A stretch of 64,000 nt of DNA from Xanthobacter sp. NM-25 (GCF_022138605.1 NZ_JACBFS010000002.1:62001-126000); one strand, 5' to 3'; shown: positions 44,653 to 52,898, counted from the first letter of the stretch. Program-made: numbers and translations. The notes: generated from the sequence alone by a model not told the origin.

Positions 44653-44856
44653 TCAGCCGGCCCGGTCGGGAAAGCGCGTCATCAGCGCCTGAAGATCGCC
44701 CCGCCCCAGCGCCGGCGGGCGGGGCGGCGCCAGCATGGCGATGGCGCTGGCCAGTTCGCGCGGGGTGAGGCGCCAGAAGGCGTCGGGGGAGAGCCGCAGC
44801 AGGCCGAAGCCGATGCCCATCACCTGCGCCCAGGGAAAGGCGCGCGGCGCGGACAT
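44653..44856 (-). CDS. GTA tail assembly chaperone-type protein (g10.1 position)
   Basis: The 67-residue protein (MSAPRAFPWAQVMGIGFGLLRLSPDAFWRLTPREL) matches the small phage tail assembly chaperone found before the tape measure in GTA clusters (rcc01693 position). I chose the ATG at 44856, which follows GAGGGGCGAG; a GTG at 44868 overlapping the previous stop is the alternative. It probably binds the tape-measure protein during tail assembly, by analogy. Confidence 0.8.
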   Translation of the reverse strand: MSAPRAFPWAQVMGIGFGLLRLSPDAFWRLTPRELASAIAMLAPPRPPALGRGDLQALMTRFPDRAG

Positions 44857-44864
44857 CTCGCCCC

Positions 44865-45209
44865 TCACGCCCGCTGCGGCAGCGGAGGGGAGGCCCCCTC
44901 CTCCGCGCCGAAGGTGGCGGCGAGCAGCGCGGCAACGGCACGAACAAAGCCGACGGCGCCGCCATCGGCCCGCATGCGCGCCACCTCCTCCAGGCTCACC
45001 TCCTCGCCGGCGCCACGCAGGCCGGCATGGAGGATGCGCACCGCATCAGCGGCGGACAGCCGGCCCTGCTCGAAACGAGCCGCCAGAGCCATCAGGTCCT
45101 CGGCGCCGAACGCAGCCTCCAGCTCCGCCAGGGCGCCCAAGGTGAGCACCAGCACGCGCGGGCGGCCATCGAGCACGGCCTCGATCTCGCCACGACGGGG
45201 ATTGGGCAT
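44865..45209 (-). CDS. GTA gp10-type tail protein (DUF3356)
   Basis: The 114-residue protein (MPNPRRGEIEAVLDGRPRVLVLTLGALAELEAAFG) is the gene transfer agent family protein that follows the tail tube gene, RcGTA g10 position. The ATG at 45209 has a GAGGGGG ribosome-binding site at suitable spacing; the ATG at 45215 is too close to it. It may act with g10.1 as a tail assembly chaperone pair, as in siphophages. Confidence 0.85.
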   Translation of the reverse strand: MPNPRRGEIEAVLDGRPRVLVLTLGALAELEAAFGAEDLMALAARFEQGRLSAADAVRILHAGLRGAGEEVSLEEVARMRADGGAVGFVRAVAALLAATFGAEEGASPPLPQRA

Positions 45210-45220
45210 GGCCATCCCCC

Positions 45221-45628
45221 TCACAGCGCGGCGAAGGCGATGGCGCCGGCGCTCTCCAGGGTGAGGTCGAAGGTCACCTCCCCATCGTGCTCGGCGGCGA
45301 TCTCCAAGGCGGTGATCTGGAACGGCCCGGTGACGGTGCCGAAATCGGGCACCAGCACCTGGCACTGGGGCAGCGTGCCCTCGAAGAAGGCCTGCCGTAC
45401 CAGCGCATCGGAGGCGGCGTCCTTGAACACGCCGGAACCGGAGACGCTGGCCCGCTTCACCCCCGCCCCCTCCAGCAGCTCGCGCCAGCGGCCGGCGGAT
45501 TCGGCGTGGGTCACGTCCACGCTCTGGGCGTTGAAGGCGAGGGTGCGCGAGCGCAGCCCGGCCACGGTGACGAAAGAGGTGCCGTCATGCACCTTCAGCA
45601 ACAGGTCCTTGCCCTTCTGCGCGCTCAT
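45221..45628 (-). CDS. GTA gp9-type major tail tube protein
   Basis: The 135-residue protein (SAQKGKDLLLKVHDGTSFVTVAGLRSRTLAFN ... TFDLTLESAGAIAFA) is the TP901-1-like major tail protein that forms the tail tube, equivalent to RcGTA g9. The conserved VDVTHAESAGRWRELL and FKDAASDALVRQAFFEG segments are present. It has an intact reading frame and lies 21 bp after the tail terminator gene. Confidence 0.92.
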   Translation of the reverse strand: MSAQKGKDLLLKVHDGTSFVTVAGLRSRTLAFNAQSVDVTHAESAGRWRELLEGAGVKRASVSGSGVFKDAASDALVRQAFFEGTLPQCQVLVPDFGTVTGPFQITALEIAAEHDGEVTFDLTLESAGAIAFAAL

Positions 45629-45649
45629 GGAACCTCCACTTAAAACGGA

Positions 45650-46069
45650 TCACAGGGGCTCGGTGACGGCGCGGAACCGCACCAGAGCGTGAAAGGTGCG
45701 CCCATCCTTGTCGCGCACCACCTCGGCGGTGGTGGCGCGCAGATTGGCGAGGCGATGGCCGGTGAGCGCCAGCGGCACATCGTGCAGTGCCGCCTGCACG
45801 GCGGCGGCCAGCGCATAGGCTTCCGCCCGCCCGCCGCTGCGGGAGAAGGCATGCAGGGTCAAAGCATGCTCGGCCCCCGCCTCGGTGGCGGTGGACCAGT
45901 CGCTCACCACCGCCTCGCCCAGAGCGACGAAGGGAAAGGCGGCATCCTTCGGCGGCACGTCGAAGATGCGGGCGCCGCCCAGCAGCGCCAGCAGCGGCCC
46001 ATCGGCCGCCAATGCCCCGTGAATGGCCTTGCGCAGGGCCAAAGCGGGGCTCGTCAGCGGCACGCTCAT
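45650..46069 (-). CDS. GTA gp8-type tail terminator protein (DUF3168)
   Basis: The 139-residue protein matches DUF3168 (LALRKAIHGALAADGPLLALLGGARIFDVPP, HALTLHAFSRSGG). In GTA-type particles it is the tail terminator that caps the tail tube at the head, RcGTA g8 position. Its ATG overlaps the preceding gene's stop by 4 bp. Confidence 0.9.
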   Translation of the reverse strand: MSVPLTSPALALRKAIHGALAADGPLLALLGGARIFDVPPKDAAFPFVALGEAVVSDWSTATEAGAEHALTLHAFSRSGGRAEAYALAAAVQAALHDVPLALTGHRLANLRATTAEVVRDKDGRTFHALVRFRAVTEPL

Positions 46070-46401
46070 GGCCGTTCCTCCCCGTCCGGCACGGCCTCCG
46101 CCGTCTCCTTTCGCGCGAACGCGAGGCGGGCGCGATCGAGCAAGGGCTCCCCCTCCTGCTGGGCGGAGCCGCGCACCCGGGTGAGCACCGCGGCATCGCG
46201 CACCCGCACCAGAGGGCGGGCCGCATCGCCCGCGATCTCCGGAGCCTGGCCGGTTTCGGCCGCCACCAGCCCGGCCAGCCGGCGGGCGGCACGGGCGGCG
46301 GCGGCCTCAGTGGCCACGGGCAGCGCACGGGCGGCCAGCCGGGCGCCGAGACCGTCGAGGCCGCGGGTGGTGACGCGCGCCTTCATTGTTGCTCCCGTCA
46401 T
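46066..46401 (-). CDS. HK97-gp10-type head-tail protein
   Basis: The 111-residue basic protein (MKARVTTRGLDGLGARLAARALPVATEAAAARAARRL) resembles the HK97 gp10 family of head-tail connection proteins. RcGTA has no obvious counterpart at this point between stopper and tail terminator, but Rhizobiales GTA-like clusters and HK97-type prophages do. The ATG at 46401 overlaps the stopper gene's stop by 4 bp; an internal ATG at 46386 is also possible. Confidence 0.78.
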   Translation of the reverse strand: MTGATMKARVTTRGLDGLGARLAARALPVATEAAAARAARRLAGLVAAETGQAPEIAGDAARPLVRVRDAAVLTRVRGSAQQEGEPLLDRARLAFARKETAEAVPDGEERP

Positions 46402-46721
46402 GGCTGCTCCTCCCGGCACCGGCAGCGTGAGAAACGGCCGCGCCCCTCCACATCGGTGACCGCCTCCACATGGAACACGCGGGCGCCCAGGACCATCCGG
46501 TCTCCCGGGGCGAGGGTGTTAGGCGCGCGCACGGTGATGTGCACCACCGATGTTGCGCGCGGCCGTTCCTCGCCGAGGCCGAACTCGGTGGAACTGGTTT
46601 CGATGGCCCCCCACAATTGGTCCACGGTGAGGAAGTTGCGTTCCACCCCGCCGGCCCCGTCGGGCAGGTCCACGAAAGTCTGGTGCGCCAGCCGGAGGCG
46701 CAGGGCGCCGACCGCGCTCAC
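46398..46721 (-). CDS. GTA gp7-type head closure (stopper) protein
   Basis: The 107-residue protein (LRLRLAHQTFVDLPDGAGGVERNFLTVDQLWGAIE) matches the phage head-tail adaptor/head closure family, RcGTA g7. It should seal the head portal after packaging. Its start overlaps the adaptor gene's stop by 4 bp, so the head-tail genes are translated as a tight set. Confidence 0.9.
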   Translation of the reverse strand: MSAVGALRLRLAHQTFVDLPDGAGGVERNFLTVDQLWGAIETSSTEFGLGEERPRATSVVHITVRAPNTLAPGDRMVLGARVFHVEAVTDVEGRGRFSRCRCREEQP

Positions 46722-47281
46722 AACCGCACCAAGCGATAGGGCGCAAGCAGCGCGCCGAGGGTGGACGGCAGCTTCTGCGTTTCTCCCAGGCCGTCGCGAT
46801 GCTCGTAGAAATGGGCCAGCACCAGCCGCAGCGCCTGCAGCAGATCCGCCGGCACATCATCGGCGCCGGTGCCGTAGCCGGCGGTGACGGTGATGACGAT
46901 GCCGCCCACCGTCGGCCCCGGCAGGGGCACGCGGGCGGGGTCCACATGGATCAGCGCCGGCGCCCGGTCCGCCTTCAGGGCGAGGCCGCCCTCGGGCACG
47001 GCGACGGTGGAGCCATCGGCCAAAGTGACGGTGGCGGAGAGGATGGCCCGCACCGGCGCCACCGGCGTGGCGATGACCCGGCTTAAGGGCCAGGCATCGC
47101 GGCTGAAGCGCCAGGTCTGCTCCAGCAGCACCCGGCCGGTCTCGGCCTCCACCGTGCGCCGGGCGGCGGTGATGAGGGCATCCACCAGCGCATCCTCGGC
47201 CTCGTGATCGATGCGCAGGAAGGCCTTTGCCTCGGCGCGGGTGAGCGGCTCGGCGGCGGGGCCGCTGAGAAGTTCTGCCAT
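46718..47281 (-). CDS. GTA gp6-type head-tail adaptor protein
   Basis: The 187-residue protein starts with the conserved helical part (LTRAEAKAFLRIDHEAEDALVDALITAARRTVEAETGR) of the gp6-like head-tail connector family and ends with the C-terminal helix (LVLAHFYEHRDGLGETQ). It is equivalent to RcGTA g6, the ring below the portal. The ATG at 47281 follows GGAG. It is separated from the capsid gene by 1.8 kb carrying two plus-strand genes. Confidence 0.9.
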   Translation of the reverse strand: MAELLSGPAAEPLTRAEAKAFLRIDHEAEDALVDALITAARRTVEAETGRVLLEQTWRFSRDAWPLSRVIATPVAPVRAILSATVTLADGSTVAVPEGGLALKADRAPALIHVDPARVPLPGPTVGGIVITVTAGYGTGADDVPADLLQALRLVLAHFYEHRDGLGETQKLPSTLGALLAPYRLVRL

Positions 47282-47368
47282 GGGTGGCTCCGTTTTCGGC
47301 GCGGTTGAAGACAATGCGGCGCGCGACGCGCCATTGACGGCCCCGCGCGGCGGCGGCAGAACCGGCGC

Positions 47369-48124
47369 ATGATCCGCGCCCGTTTCGCTTCCGCCGCCCT
47401 GATGGCCGCCGCTGTGCTGTTCGGCCCCCTGCCCGCCCGCGCTCTGGTGGGCGGAACGCCCGCCGGCGCCGCGCTGGCGCGACAGACGGTGATGATCGTT
47501 TCCACCCGCGGCGCCACCTGCACCGGCACGGTGCTGGCGCCGGACCTTCTGCTCACCGCCGCCCATTGCGTGGCACCCGCCGGCGACTATGCGGTGGCGC
47601 TGGTGGATGACGGGCCGCCCAAGCTGGTGCCCGCCGCCCGCATCGCCGTGCATCCGCGCTTCGATGGCGACCAGTTCCGCACCCGCCGGCCCACCCCCGA
47701 TCTGGCGCTGGTGAAGCTGGCGGAGCCGCTGCCCGGCCGCTTTGCGCCGGCCCGGCTCACCGCCGCGCAGGGCCTACCGGCCAAGGGCACGCTCTTCACT
47801 CTGGCGGGCTTCGGCGTCACCTCCGATAGCAAGGGTGAGGGCAAAGGCGCCGGCACCCTGCGATCGGTGCAGTTGCCCTCCATCGGCACCACCGGCGGCA
47901 TCATGGTGCGCCTCGCTCCCAGCCAAGGCGCGGCAGGCGCCTGCACCGGGGATTCCGGCGGCCCGGCGTTCCAGGATGGTGCGGTAGCCGGCGTCATCGG
48001 CTGGGCCACGGCGGCGGGCGGGGCCCGCGGCTGCGGCGGCGTCACCGGCGTCACCCTGGTGTCGCTGCACCGGGATTGGATCACCGACACGGCCGCCGCC
48101 CTCGGCAGCCCGCTCGGTCGTTAG
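47369..48124 (+). CDS. Secreted trypsin-like serine protease (S1A)
   Basis: The 251-residue protein has a signal peptide (about residues 1-25, ending PARA) and a chymotrypsin-fold domain starting LVGGTPAG. Catalytic residues are His in LLTAAHC, Asp in TPDLALVKL and Ser in GDSGGPAF. Cysteines flank the His and Ser as in trypsin. Its target is unknown. Its stop is 2 bp before the lytic transglycosylase ATG, so the two are co-transcribed. The pair lies opposite to and between the GTA adaptor and capsid genes and could help wall or envelope remodelling, but a GTA role is only inferred from position. Confidence 0.9.
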   Translation: MIRARFASAALMAAAVLFGPLPARALVGGTPAGAALARQTVMIVSTRGATCTGTVLAPDLLLTAAHCVAPAGDYAVALVDDGPPKLVPAARIAVHPRFDGDQFRTRRPTPDLALVKLAEPLPGRFAPARLTAAQGLPAKGTLFTLAGFGVTSDSKGEGKGAGTLRSVQLPSIGTTGGIMVRLAPSQGAAGACTGDSGGPAFQDGAVAGVIGWATAAGGARGCGGVTGVTLVSLHRDWITDTAAALGSPLGR

Positions 48125-48126
48125 CC

Positions 48127-49014
48127 ATGGTCCGGGCCGGCCTCCCCCTTCGGATCGGAAGCCGCGCCCTTCTCCTTTGCATTCTTTTGCTGACCGGCTC
48201 CGGCAGCCTGCGGGCCGAACCCGCGCCCTCTGACGCCCCCGCTTCCGCGGGCGAAACCGTCGATGCGGCCCTGTGCCGGCTCATCGACGGCGCGGCGGCG
48301 AAGGAGGGCCTGCCGGCGACGGTCTTCACCCGCCTCATCTGGCGGGAGAGTTCGTTCCGCCCCCATGTGGTGAGCCGCGCCGGCGCCCAGGGCATTGCGC
48401 AGTTCATGCCCGGCACCGCCCGCGAGCGGGGCCTGGACGATCCGTTTGATCCGCAAACGGCCATTCCCGCCTCCGCCGCCCTGCTGGCGGATCTGGCGCG
48501 CCGCTTCGGCAACCTGGGCCTGGCGGCCGCCGCCTATAATGCGGGGCCGAGCCGGGTCAGCGCCTTTCTCGCCGGCGGTGGGCTGCCGCAGGAAACCCGC
48601 ACCTATGTGCGCCTCATCACCGGCCGCACGGCGGAGGACTGGGCCGCCCTCAAGCGCCAAAGCGCGCCGGCGCCGGAGTTTCCCGCCGAGCCGTGCCTCG
48701 TCACCCTCGCCGCCCTGCGCGGTGGCGCACCGGCGCCGGGAGCGGAGCCCAATGCCCTGTTCGCCCCCTGGGGGGTTCAGATCTCCGGCAATTTCTCCCG
48801 CGATCTGGCGCTCGCCTCGTTCCGCCGGGCGGCGGAAAAGCATGCGGCGGCGTTCGAGGATCACACCCCGGTCATCATCGCCACCCGCATGGCGGGGCGC
48901 GGGGCGCGGCCCTTCTACCGGGTGCGCCTGCCGGCGCAGACCCGGGCCGACGCCAGCGCCTTGTGCACCCGCCTGCGCAGGGCGGGCGCGCCCTGCATCG
49001 TGCTGCCCAACTGA
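48127..49014 (+). CDS. Lytic transglycosylase (SLT domain)
   Basis: The 295-residue exported protein has a signal peptide (about residues 10-32), an SLT domain (about 45-165) with catalytic Glu in LIWRESSFRP, then AQGIAQFMPGTA and AAAAYNAGPSRV, and a C-terminal SPOR-like region (about 215-290). It cleaves glycan strands of peptidoglycan to anhydro ends. It shares an operon with the S1A protease. Lytic transglycosylases also accompany phage and GTA systems, so a role in particle release or entry is possible. A general cell-wall role is the alternative. Confidence 0.92.
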   Translation: MVRAGLPLRIGSRALLLCILLLTGSGSLRAEPAPSDAPASAGETVDAALCRLIDGAAAKEGLPATVFTRLIWRESSFRPHVVSRAGAQGIAQFMPGTARERGLDDPFDPQTAIPASAALLADLARRFGNLGLAAAAYNAGPSRVSAFLAGGGLPQETRTYVRLITGRTAEDWAALKRQSAPAPEFPAEPCLVTLAALRGGAPAPGAEPNALFAPWGVQISGNFSRDLALASFRRAAEKHAAAFEDHTPVIIATRMAGRGARPFYRVRLPAQTRADASALCTRLRRAGAPCIVLPN

Positions 49015-49056
49015 AAGGCCCGCCCCGCGCACGGGGCGGACCTTCGTCATGGCTGC

Positions 49057-50313
49057 TCAGCTGACGGCGAACTTCATGAGCTTGGCGGCGTCGAAATCGA
49101 GGATGCCGCCGCCCACGCGCTTGGTTGTGTAGAACAGCACATAGGGCTTGGCCGAATAGGGGTCGCGCAGCACCCGCACCCCGGCCCGGTCCACCACCAG
49201 ATAGAAGCGGCTGAAATCACCGAAGGCGAGGGAGAAGGCATCGGCGGCGATGTCCGGCATGTCCTCGCTCTCCACCACCGGAAAGCCCATGAGGCTGGCC
49301 GGCTGGCCGGCCCCGGCGGGCGGTGCCCACAGATAGTTGCCGTTCTCGTCCTTCAATTTGCGCACCGCCGACTGGGTGCGGCGGTTCATGACGAAGCTCG
49401 CGTTCTGCCGGTAGCCGCCCTTCAGCGCATAGACCAGCTCGATCAGCGGATCACCGGGATCGGTGGCGGGAAAGGCGCCGGCCCCGCCGCTCGCCACATA
49501 GCCCACCTTGTCCCACGCCCAGGCGGTTTCGGCCACCTTGGTATAAGCGAGGAAGCCCTTGGGCTTGGCCACGCCATCGCCATTGACGAAGGCGGCGCCT
49601 TCCTGCTCGGCGAAGGCGGTGTCCACCTCCTGGGCGATCCACTCGTCCACATTCACCTGCGCATCATCGAGCAGCGCCTGGGTGGCGGCGGGCATGGCGT
49701 AGAGCTCCATGGCCGGATAGGTGAGCTCCGCCAGCACCGGGCTGTCGGTCTGCGGGCGGGCCGCCGTCTCCGCCGCCCAGCCGGCCACCGGGCCGGAGGT
49801 CATGAACGGCTTGCGATAGGTGCCGGCGCCGATGGTGCGCACCGCCGCCAGCGCCCGGATGGGGGAGAGGGCGGTGAGGCGCCGGCCGATCTCGCTCTCG
49901 ATCTCGGAGGGCACCAGATAGCCGCCATCCACCCCCGATCCGGCGGACAGGGCCTTGGCCTCCAGCGCCTTGAGGCCGCCGGCCTCGCCATGGCGCACAT
50001 AGGTGTCGAAAGCGGCGCCATGGGCACGGGTGGTACCGGTGCGCTCGGGCGCGCCGAGGGCGGGACGAGCGGCCTTGGTGGCCAGGGCATCGAGCCGCGC
50101 CTGGTGGGCGTCGAGGGCGGCATCGATGCGGGCCAGCTGCTCGGCGGCCACCACATCGGTGCCGCGCTGCTCCACATCGGCAAGGCGCGCGTCGTTGGCG
50201 GCCTTGTAGGCCTCGAAGGCGGAGAGGAAATCGGCCACGGCGATGCGGGCCTCGGGGGTGTTCAATTCGGGCGCAGCCACCTTGGTCTCGGGGGCGCTGA
50301 CAGCATGGGACAT
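49057..50313 (-). CDS. GTA gp5-type major capsid protein (HK97 fold)
   Basis: The 418-residue protein has an N-terminal helical scaffolding/delta domain (about residues 20-95) and a capsid domain (about 120-415) with GGYLVPSEIESEIGRRL, MPAATQALLDDAQVNVDEWIAQEVD and the C-terminal VVDRAGVRVLRDPYS. The prohead protease gene lies directly upstream and should remove the N-terminal part, as in HK97. It is equivalent to RcGTA g5 and shows no frameshift. Confidence 0.95.
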   Translation of the reverse strand: MSHAVSAPETKVAAPELNTPEARIAVADFLSAFEAYKAANDARLADVEQRGTDVVAAEQLARIDAALDAHQARLDALATKAARPALGAPERTGTTRAHGAAFDTYVRHGEAGGLKALEAKALSAGSGVDGGYLVPSEIESEIGRRLTALSPIRALAAVRTIGAGTYRKPFMTSGPVAGWAAETAARPQTDSPVLAELTYPAMELYAMPAATQALLDDAQVNVDEWIAQEVDTAFAEQEGAAFVNGDGVAKPKGFLAYTKVAETAWAWDKVGYVASGGAGAFPATDPGDPLIELVYALKGGYRQNASFVMNRRTQSAVRKLKDENGNYLWAPPAGAGQPASLMGFPVVESEDMPDIAADAFSLAFGDFSRFYLVVDRAGVRVLRDPYSAKPYVLFYTTKRVGGGILDFDAAKLMKFAVS

Positions 50314-50350
50314 GGAGATTCCTCAGGGTTGGACGAAAGGGGGGACCGGT

Positions 50351-50860
50351 TCAGGCCAAAGCGGCGCGCAGCCGGGCGGTGGCGCCGGCAAGGGCCAGGA
50401 GCGGGTCTGATGGCCGTTCGGCGGGGGCGATGCGGGCCCCCGGCTGCATGGGGAAGGTGACGATGGAGACCTCCCACAGATCGATGCGGGCGAGCCGGCG
50501 CACCCGGGTGCGCGGATCGGTGCGGGCCTCCACCGCCTTGAAGCCGATGGAGAGGCCATCGAGCGCCCCCTCGCGCACCAGCGCCGCACATTCGCGGGCG
50601 CGGGCGACGGCGGGCGAGAGGCGGCCGCGCACATAAAGGCCGCGCGCATCCTCCCCCACCTCGGTCCACACGCCGATGGGTTCGGCGGGATCGTGCTGGT
50701 AGAGCATGCGCACCCCGGCCGGGCCGGTGCGGGCGAGGCTTTCCGCAAAAGCACCGGCCAGCACCATGTCGCGGCCGAGATCGGCGATGCCGAACAGGCA
50801 GGCATAGCCGGCAATGGCGAAGCCATCGTCAGCGGGGGGAGAAGCGAAAGGCAGTGCCAC
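50351..50860 (-). CDS. GTA gp4-type prohead protease (HK97 family U35)
   Basis: The 169-residue serine protease has GYACLFGIADLGRDMVLAGAF at the N-terminus, His in MLYQHDPAEPIG, Ser in LDGLSIGFKAVEA and the LWEVSIVTFPMQPGA segment, the usual family pattern. It matures the procapsid by cutting the capsid protein. It is equivalent to RcGTA g4 and lies 37 bp before the capsid start. Confidence 0.92.
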   Translation of the reverse strand: MALPFASPPADDGFAIAGYACLFGIADLGRDMVLAGAFAESLARTGPAGVRMLYQHDPAEPIGVWTEVGEDARGLYVRGRLSPAVARARECAALVREGALDGLSIGFKAVEARTDPRTRVRRLARIDLWEVSIVTFPMQPGARIAPAERPSDPLLALAGATARLRAALA

Positions 50861-50862
50861 GC

Positions 50863-51054
50863 TCAGCCCTCCTTGCCCGATGGCTTGCGGCGCTTGCGGC
50901 CCTTGTCGAGCTTCTCGAGGGTGGCGACGAAATCGCGGAACACGGCGGTGGCGGTGGAGCCGGCGGCGACCGGATGGGGCGCCTTGGCCCGCGAGGGGGC
51001 GCCGCCAAGCGCGCGAATGCGCGGCGCCGGCGCCTTCTGGAAGGGAGCACGCAT
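50863..51054 (-). CDS. Small basic protein of the GTA cluster, between portal and protease
   Basis: The 63-residue basic protein (MRAPFQKAPAPRIRALGGAPSRAK ... FVATLEKLDKGRKRRKPSGKEG) ends 2 bp before the protease start. The ATG at 51054 follows GGAG. RcGTA has one small gene (g3.5) between portal and protease; here two are found. A DNA- or scaffold-binding role would fit the charge but is not supported further. Confidence 0.65.
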   Translation of the reverse strand: MRAPFQKAPAPRIRALGGAPSRAKAPHPVAAGSTATAVFRDFVATLEKLDKGRKRRKPSGKEG

Positions 51055-51127
51055 GAGACTTCTCCAGAGGTGGGGATAGGAAACGCAGACGCCGCCCATC
51101 GGCCGGACACAGCAGGCGCGGCGGCGC

Positions 51128-51316
51128 TCAGGGCTTGTCGTCGTAATGGGCGTTGAAGCGGGCGAGCTCGCGAATGAAGGCATCGAACCGCGCGCTCGCC
51201 CGGGCGAGCTCCCCCAGCATCCGCCAGCAGGCCAGCGAGGCCGCAAGCGCCCACAGCAGCAGCGCCACATGGGCGAGATCGCCCCGCTCGGCAAAGGTGC
51301 GGATCAAGGCATCCAT
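51128..51316 (-). CDS. Small membrane protein of the GTA cluster (g3.5-like position)
   Basis: The 62-residue protein (MDALIRTFAERGDLAHVALLLWALAASLACWRMLGEL ... FIRELARFNAHYDDKP) has one transmembrane helix and a polar C-terminus. It corresponds in position to the small gene that follows the portal gene in Rhizobiales GTA-like clusters. The start at 51316 was chosen on domain grounds; a GTG at 51373 is possible. The insertion separating it from the portal gene begins just upstream. Confidence 0.6.
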   Translation of the reverse strand: MDALIRTFAERGDLAHVALLLWALAASLACWRMLGELARASARFDAFIRELARFNAHYDDKP

Positions 51317-51388
51317 CAGCAGGCCCAACGGTTTGCGGGGCGCCGCACGGGACCTGAGAAAGTCCTGTCGCACCCTCTTGAATTCGAG

Positions 51389-51423
51389 TCTATTTCGATA
51401 TATCTAAATCGCATCGAAATAGA
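51389..51423. promoter_or_regulatory. Palindromic operator before the His-rich/PadR/reductase operon
   Basis: TCTATTTCGAT (51389-51399) and ATCGAAATAGA (51413-51423) form a perfect 11-bp inverted repeat with a 13-bp AT-rich centre that itself contains ATATATCTAAAT. It ends 13 bp before the TTG start of the first operon gene, in an AT-rich island inside GC-rich DNA. It is the best candidate for the PadR-type regulator's binding site. Confidence 0.7.
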
Positions 51424-51436
51424 TACGGAGGCGCAC

Positions 51437-52183
51437 TTGCGCAGTTTTTCGAAAGGACATGGCCATGGTGGCCATCACGGAGCGGGCCGCGGCGATCGCG
51501 GCCACGGGTTTCAGGGTGACTCCCACGGCCCCCATCGCGGCGGTCGCAGCCGGCCCGAAGGCGAAGGACGCCAGGGCGGACGCGACGATACCAATCCCCG
51601 CTTCGCCGGCGGCCGGCATCAGGGCCGCCCGGACGGGCAGCACAGAGGGGGCGACCAAGGTGGTGATCGCGGCGACGCGCATGGCGGCGATCGCGGCCAC
51701 CGACACGGACGACTGGGCCAGCGGCCCGGTTTCGATGGCGCCGAGGCCGGCACGCGCGGCGGCCGTGAGGCCGATGCCACGCGGCAGCTGGCCAGCGCTG
51801 CCCTCGCCCTCTACGAGGCGGCCCGCGCGCTCCTCGCCGATCAGCGGACCGCCGACGCGCCGCGCCCGTCCACTCGGCCCGAAGCGCAGCGCACACAGGC
51901 GCCCGTGCGGCTCTCGGTGTGCACCGGCCGCGCCTGCCGCGCCCGGCAGGACAGCCCCTCGCTGGTGGATGACCTGAAGCGCGCGGCGGCCGCCAGCGGC
52001 CAGGCGGTGGAGGTCACCACCTGCCGCTGCCTGAAAATGTGCGACGAAGGCCCGGTGGTGGTCGCCTCCTCGGCGCCCGGCTTTTCCGCATCCAGCGGGG
52101 CTCCGGCGGAACGGCTCTTCGTGAATGTGCGGAAACGGGATATTCAGGACATCATCCAGGCGGCCGGAGGCCGCGCATCATGA
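51437..52183 (+). CDS. His/Gly/Arg-rich protein with C-terminal [2Fe-2S] ferredoxin-like domain
   Basis: From a TTG start at 51437 preceded by GGAGG this is 248 residues. The first 95 residues are Gly/Arg/His/Asp-rich with 12 histidines (HGHGGHH, GHRHGR), a likely metal-binding tail. After a helical linker (about 112-135), the C-terminal 90 residues form a thioredoxin-like [2Fe-2S] or DUF1636-type domain with VCTGRACR (Cys162, Cys167) and TCRCLKMCDEGP (Cys196, Cys198, Cys202). The padR start overlaps its stop (ATGA), so it is the first gene of an operon with the PadR regulator and siderophore-interacting reductase. The combination suggests metal or redox handling. The TTG start is unproven. 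Confidence 0.75.
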   Translation: MRSFSKGHGHGGHHGAGRGDRGHGFQGDSHGPHRGGRSRPEGEGRQGGRDDTNPRFAGGRHQGRPDGQHRGGDQGGDRGDAHGGDRGHRHGRLGQRPGFDGAEAGTRGGREADATRQLASAALALYEAARALLADQRTADAPRPSTRPEAQRTQAPVRLSVCTGRACRARQDSPSLVDDLKRAAAASGQAVEVTTCRCLKMCDEGPVVVASSAPGFSASSGAPAERLFVNVRKRDIQDIIQAAGGRAS

Positions 52184-52791
52184 GGTGGGGGTCCGTGTCT
52201 CGTTCCGGTTCGCGCGATGGGTTCGGCAAGCATGGCGGCCGCGGCGCCGACCCGCGCCATGGACACGACCGCTTCGACGGGCGTCCAATGGAGCGCCCGC
52301 AAGAGCGCCCGATGGAGCGGCGCGGCGGCCGGCTGGGGCGGCTGTTCGCCCATGGCGACCTGCACCTGCTGGTGCTGTTCATGATCGCCGAGAAGCCGCG
52401 CCACGGCTACGAACTCATCAAATCCATCGAGGCGCGGATGGGCGGCGCCTATAGCCCGAGCCCCGGCACCATCTATCCGGCCCTCACCCTCCTGGAGGAG
52501 CAGGGCTATATCCATGCCGAGGCCAGCGAAGGCAATCGCCGGCTGTTCGCCATCACGGCGCCGGGCACGGCCTATCTCGCCGCCAACCAGGCCCAGGTGG
52601 ACCAGATGCTGGCCCGCATGAGTGAGGTGCGCGAGCGCCGCGGCGATGCCCCGGCCCCAGTGGTGCGGGCCATGGAGAACCTCAAGTTCGCCCTGCGCCT
52701 GCGCATGGAGCGCGGCCCGCTTTCCGATGCCGAGGCCCAGGCCGTGGCCGAGGCCCTCGACACCGCCGCCGTCACCATCGAGCGGAGCTGA
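52180..52791 (+). CDS. PadR-family regulator with metal-binding-type N-terminus (YqjI-like)
   Basis: The 203-residue protein has an unstructured Arg/Gly-rich N-terminus (residues 1-55) with His18, His27 and His29. The PadR winged helix follows (LHLLVLFMIAEKPRHGYELIKSIE, SPSPGTIYPALTLLEEQGYI), with a C-terminal helical dimer domain. E. coli YqjI has the same arrangement, binds nickel through its N-terminal extension and represses the ferric reductase YqjH. The downstream gene here is YqjH-like, so the pair fits that system. Which metal is sensed is unknown. Confidence 0.85.
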   Translation: MRWGSVSRSGSRDGFGKHGGRGADPRHGHDRFDGRPMERPQERPMERRGGRLGRLFAHGDLHLLVLFMIAEKPRHGYELIKSIEARMGGAYSPSPGTIYPALTLLEEQGYIHAEASEGNRRLFAITAPGTAYLAANQAQVDQMLARMSEVRERRGDAPAPVVRAMENLKFALRLRMERGPLSDAEAQAVAEALDTAAVTIERS

Positions 52792-52898
52792 GGTGGCGCG
52801 GAGCTGAACTCCGCACCCCAGCCATCCTCCCCAACCTGCAGCGCACCCCACGGGCCTTGGCCCGAATGCCGGCGTGCGCGCTGATGAAAGACACGTCC

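Noticed and set aside
51459..51977. Plus-strand frame giving an Ala-rich 172-residue protein over the His-rich gene
   Set aside because: The alternative frame has a ribosome-binding site, an ATGA junction with padR and a cysteine-conserved ferredoxin-like end; the Ala-rich frame has no such support.
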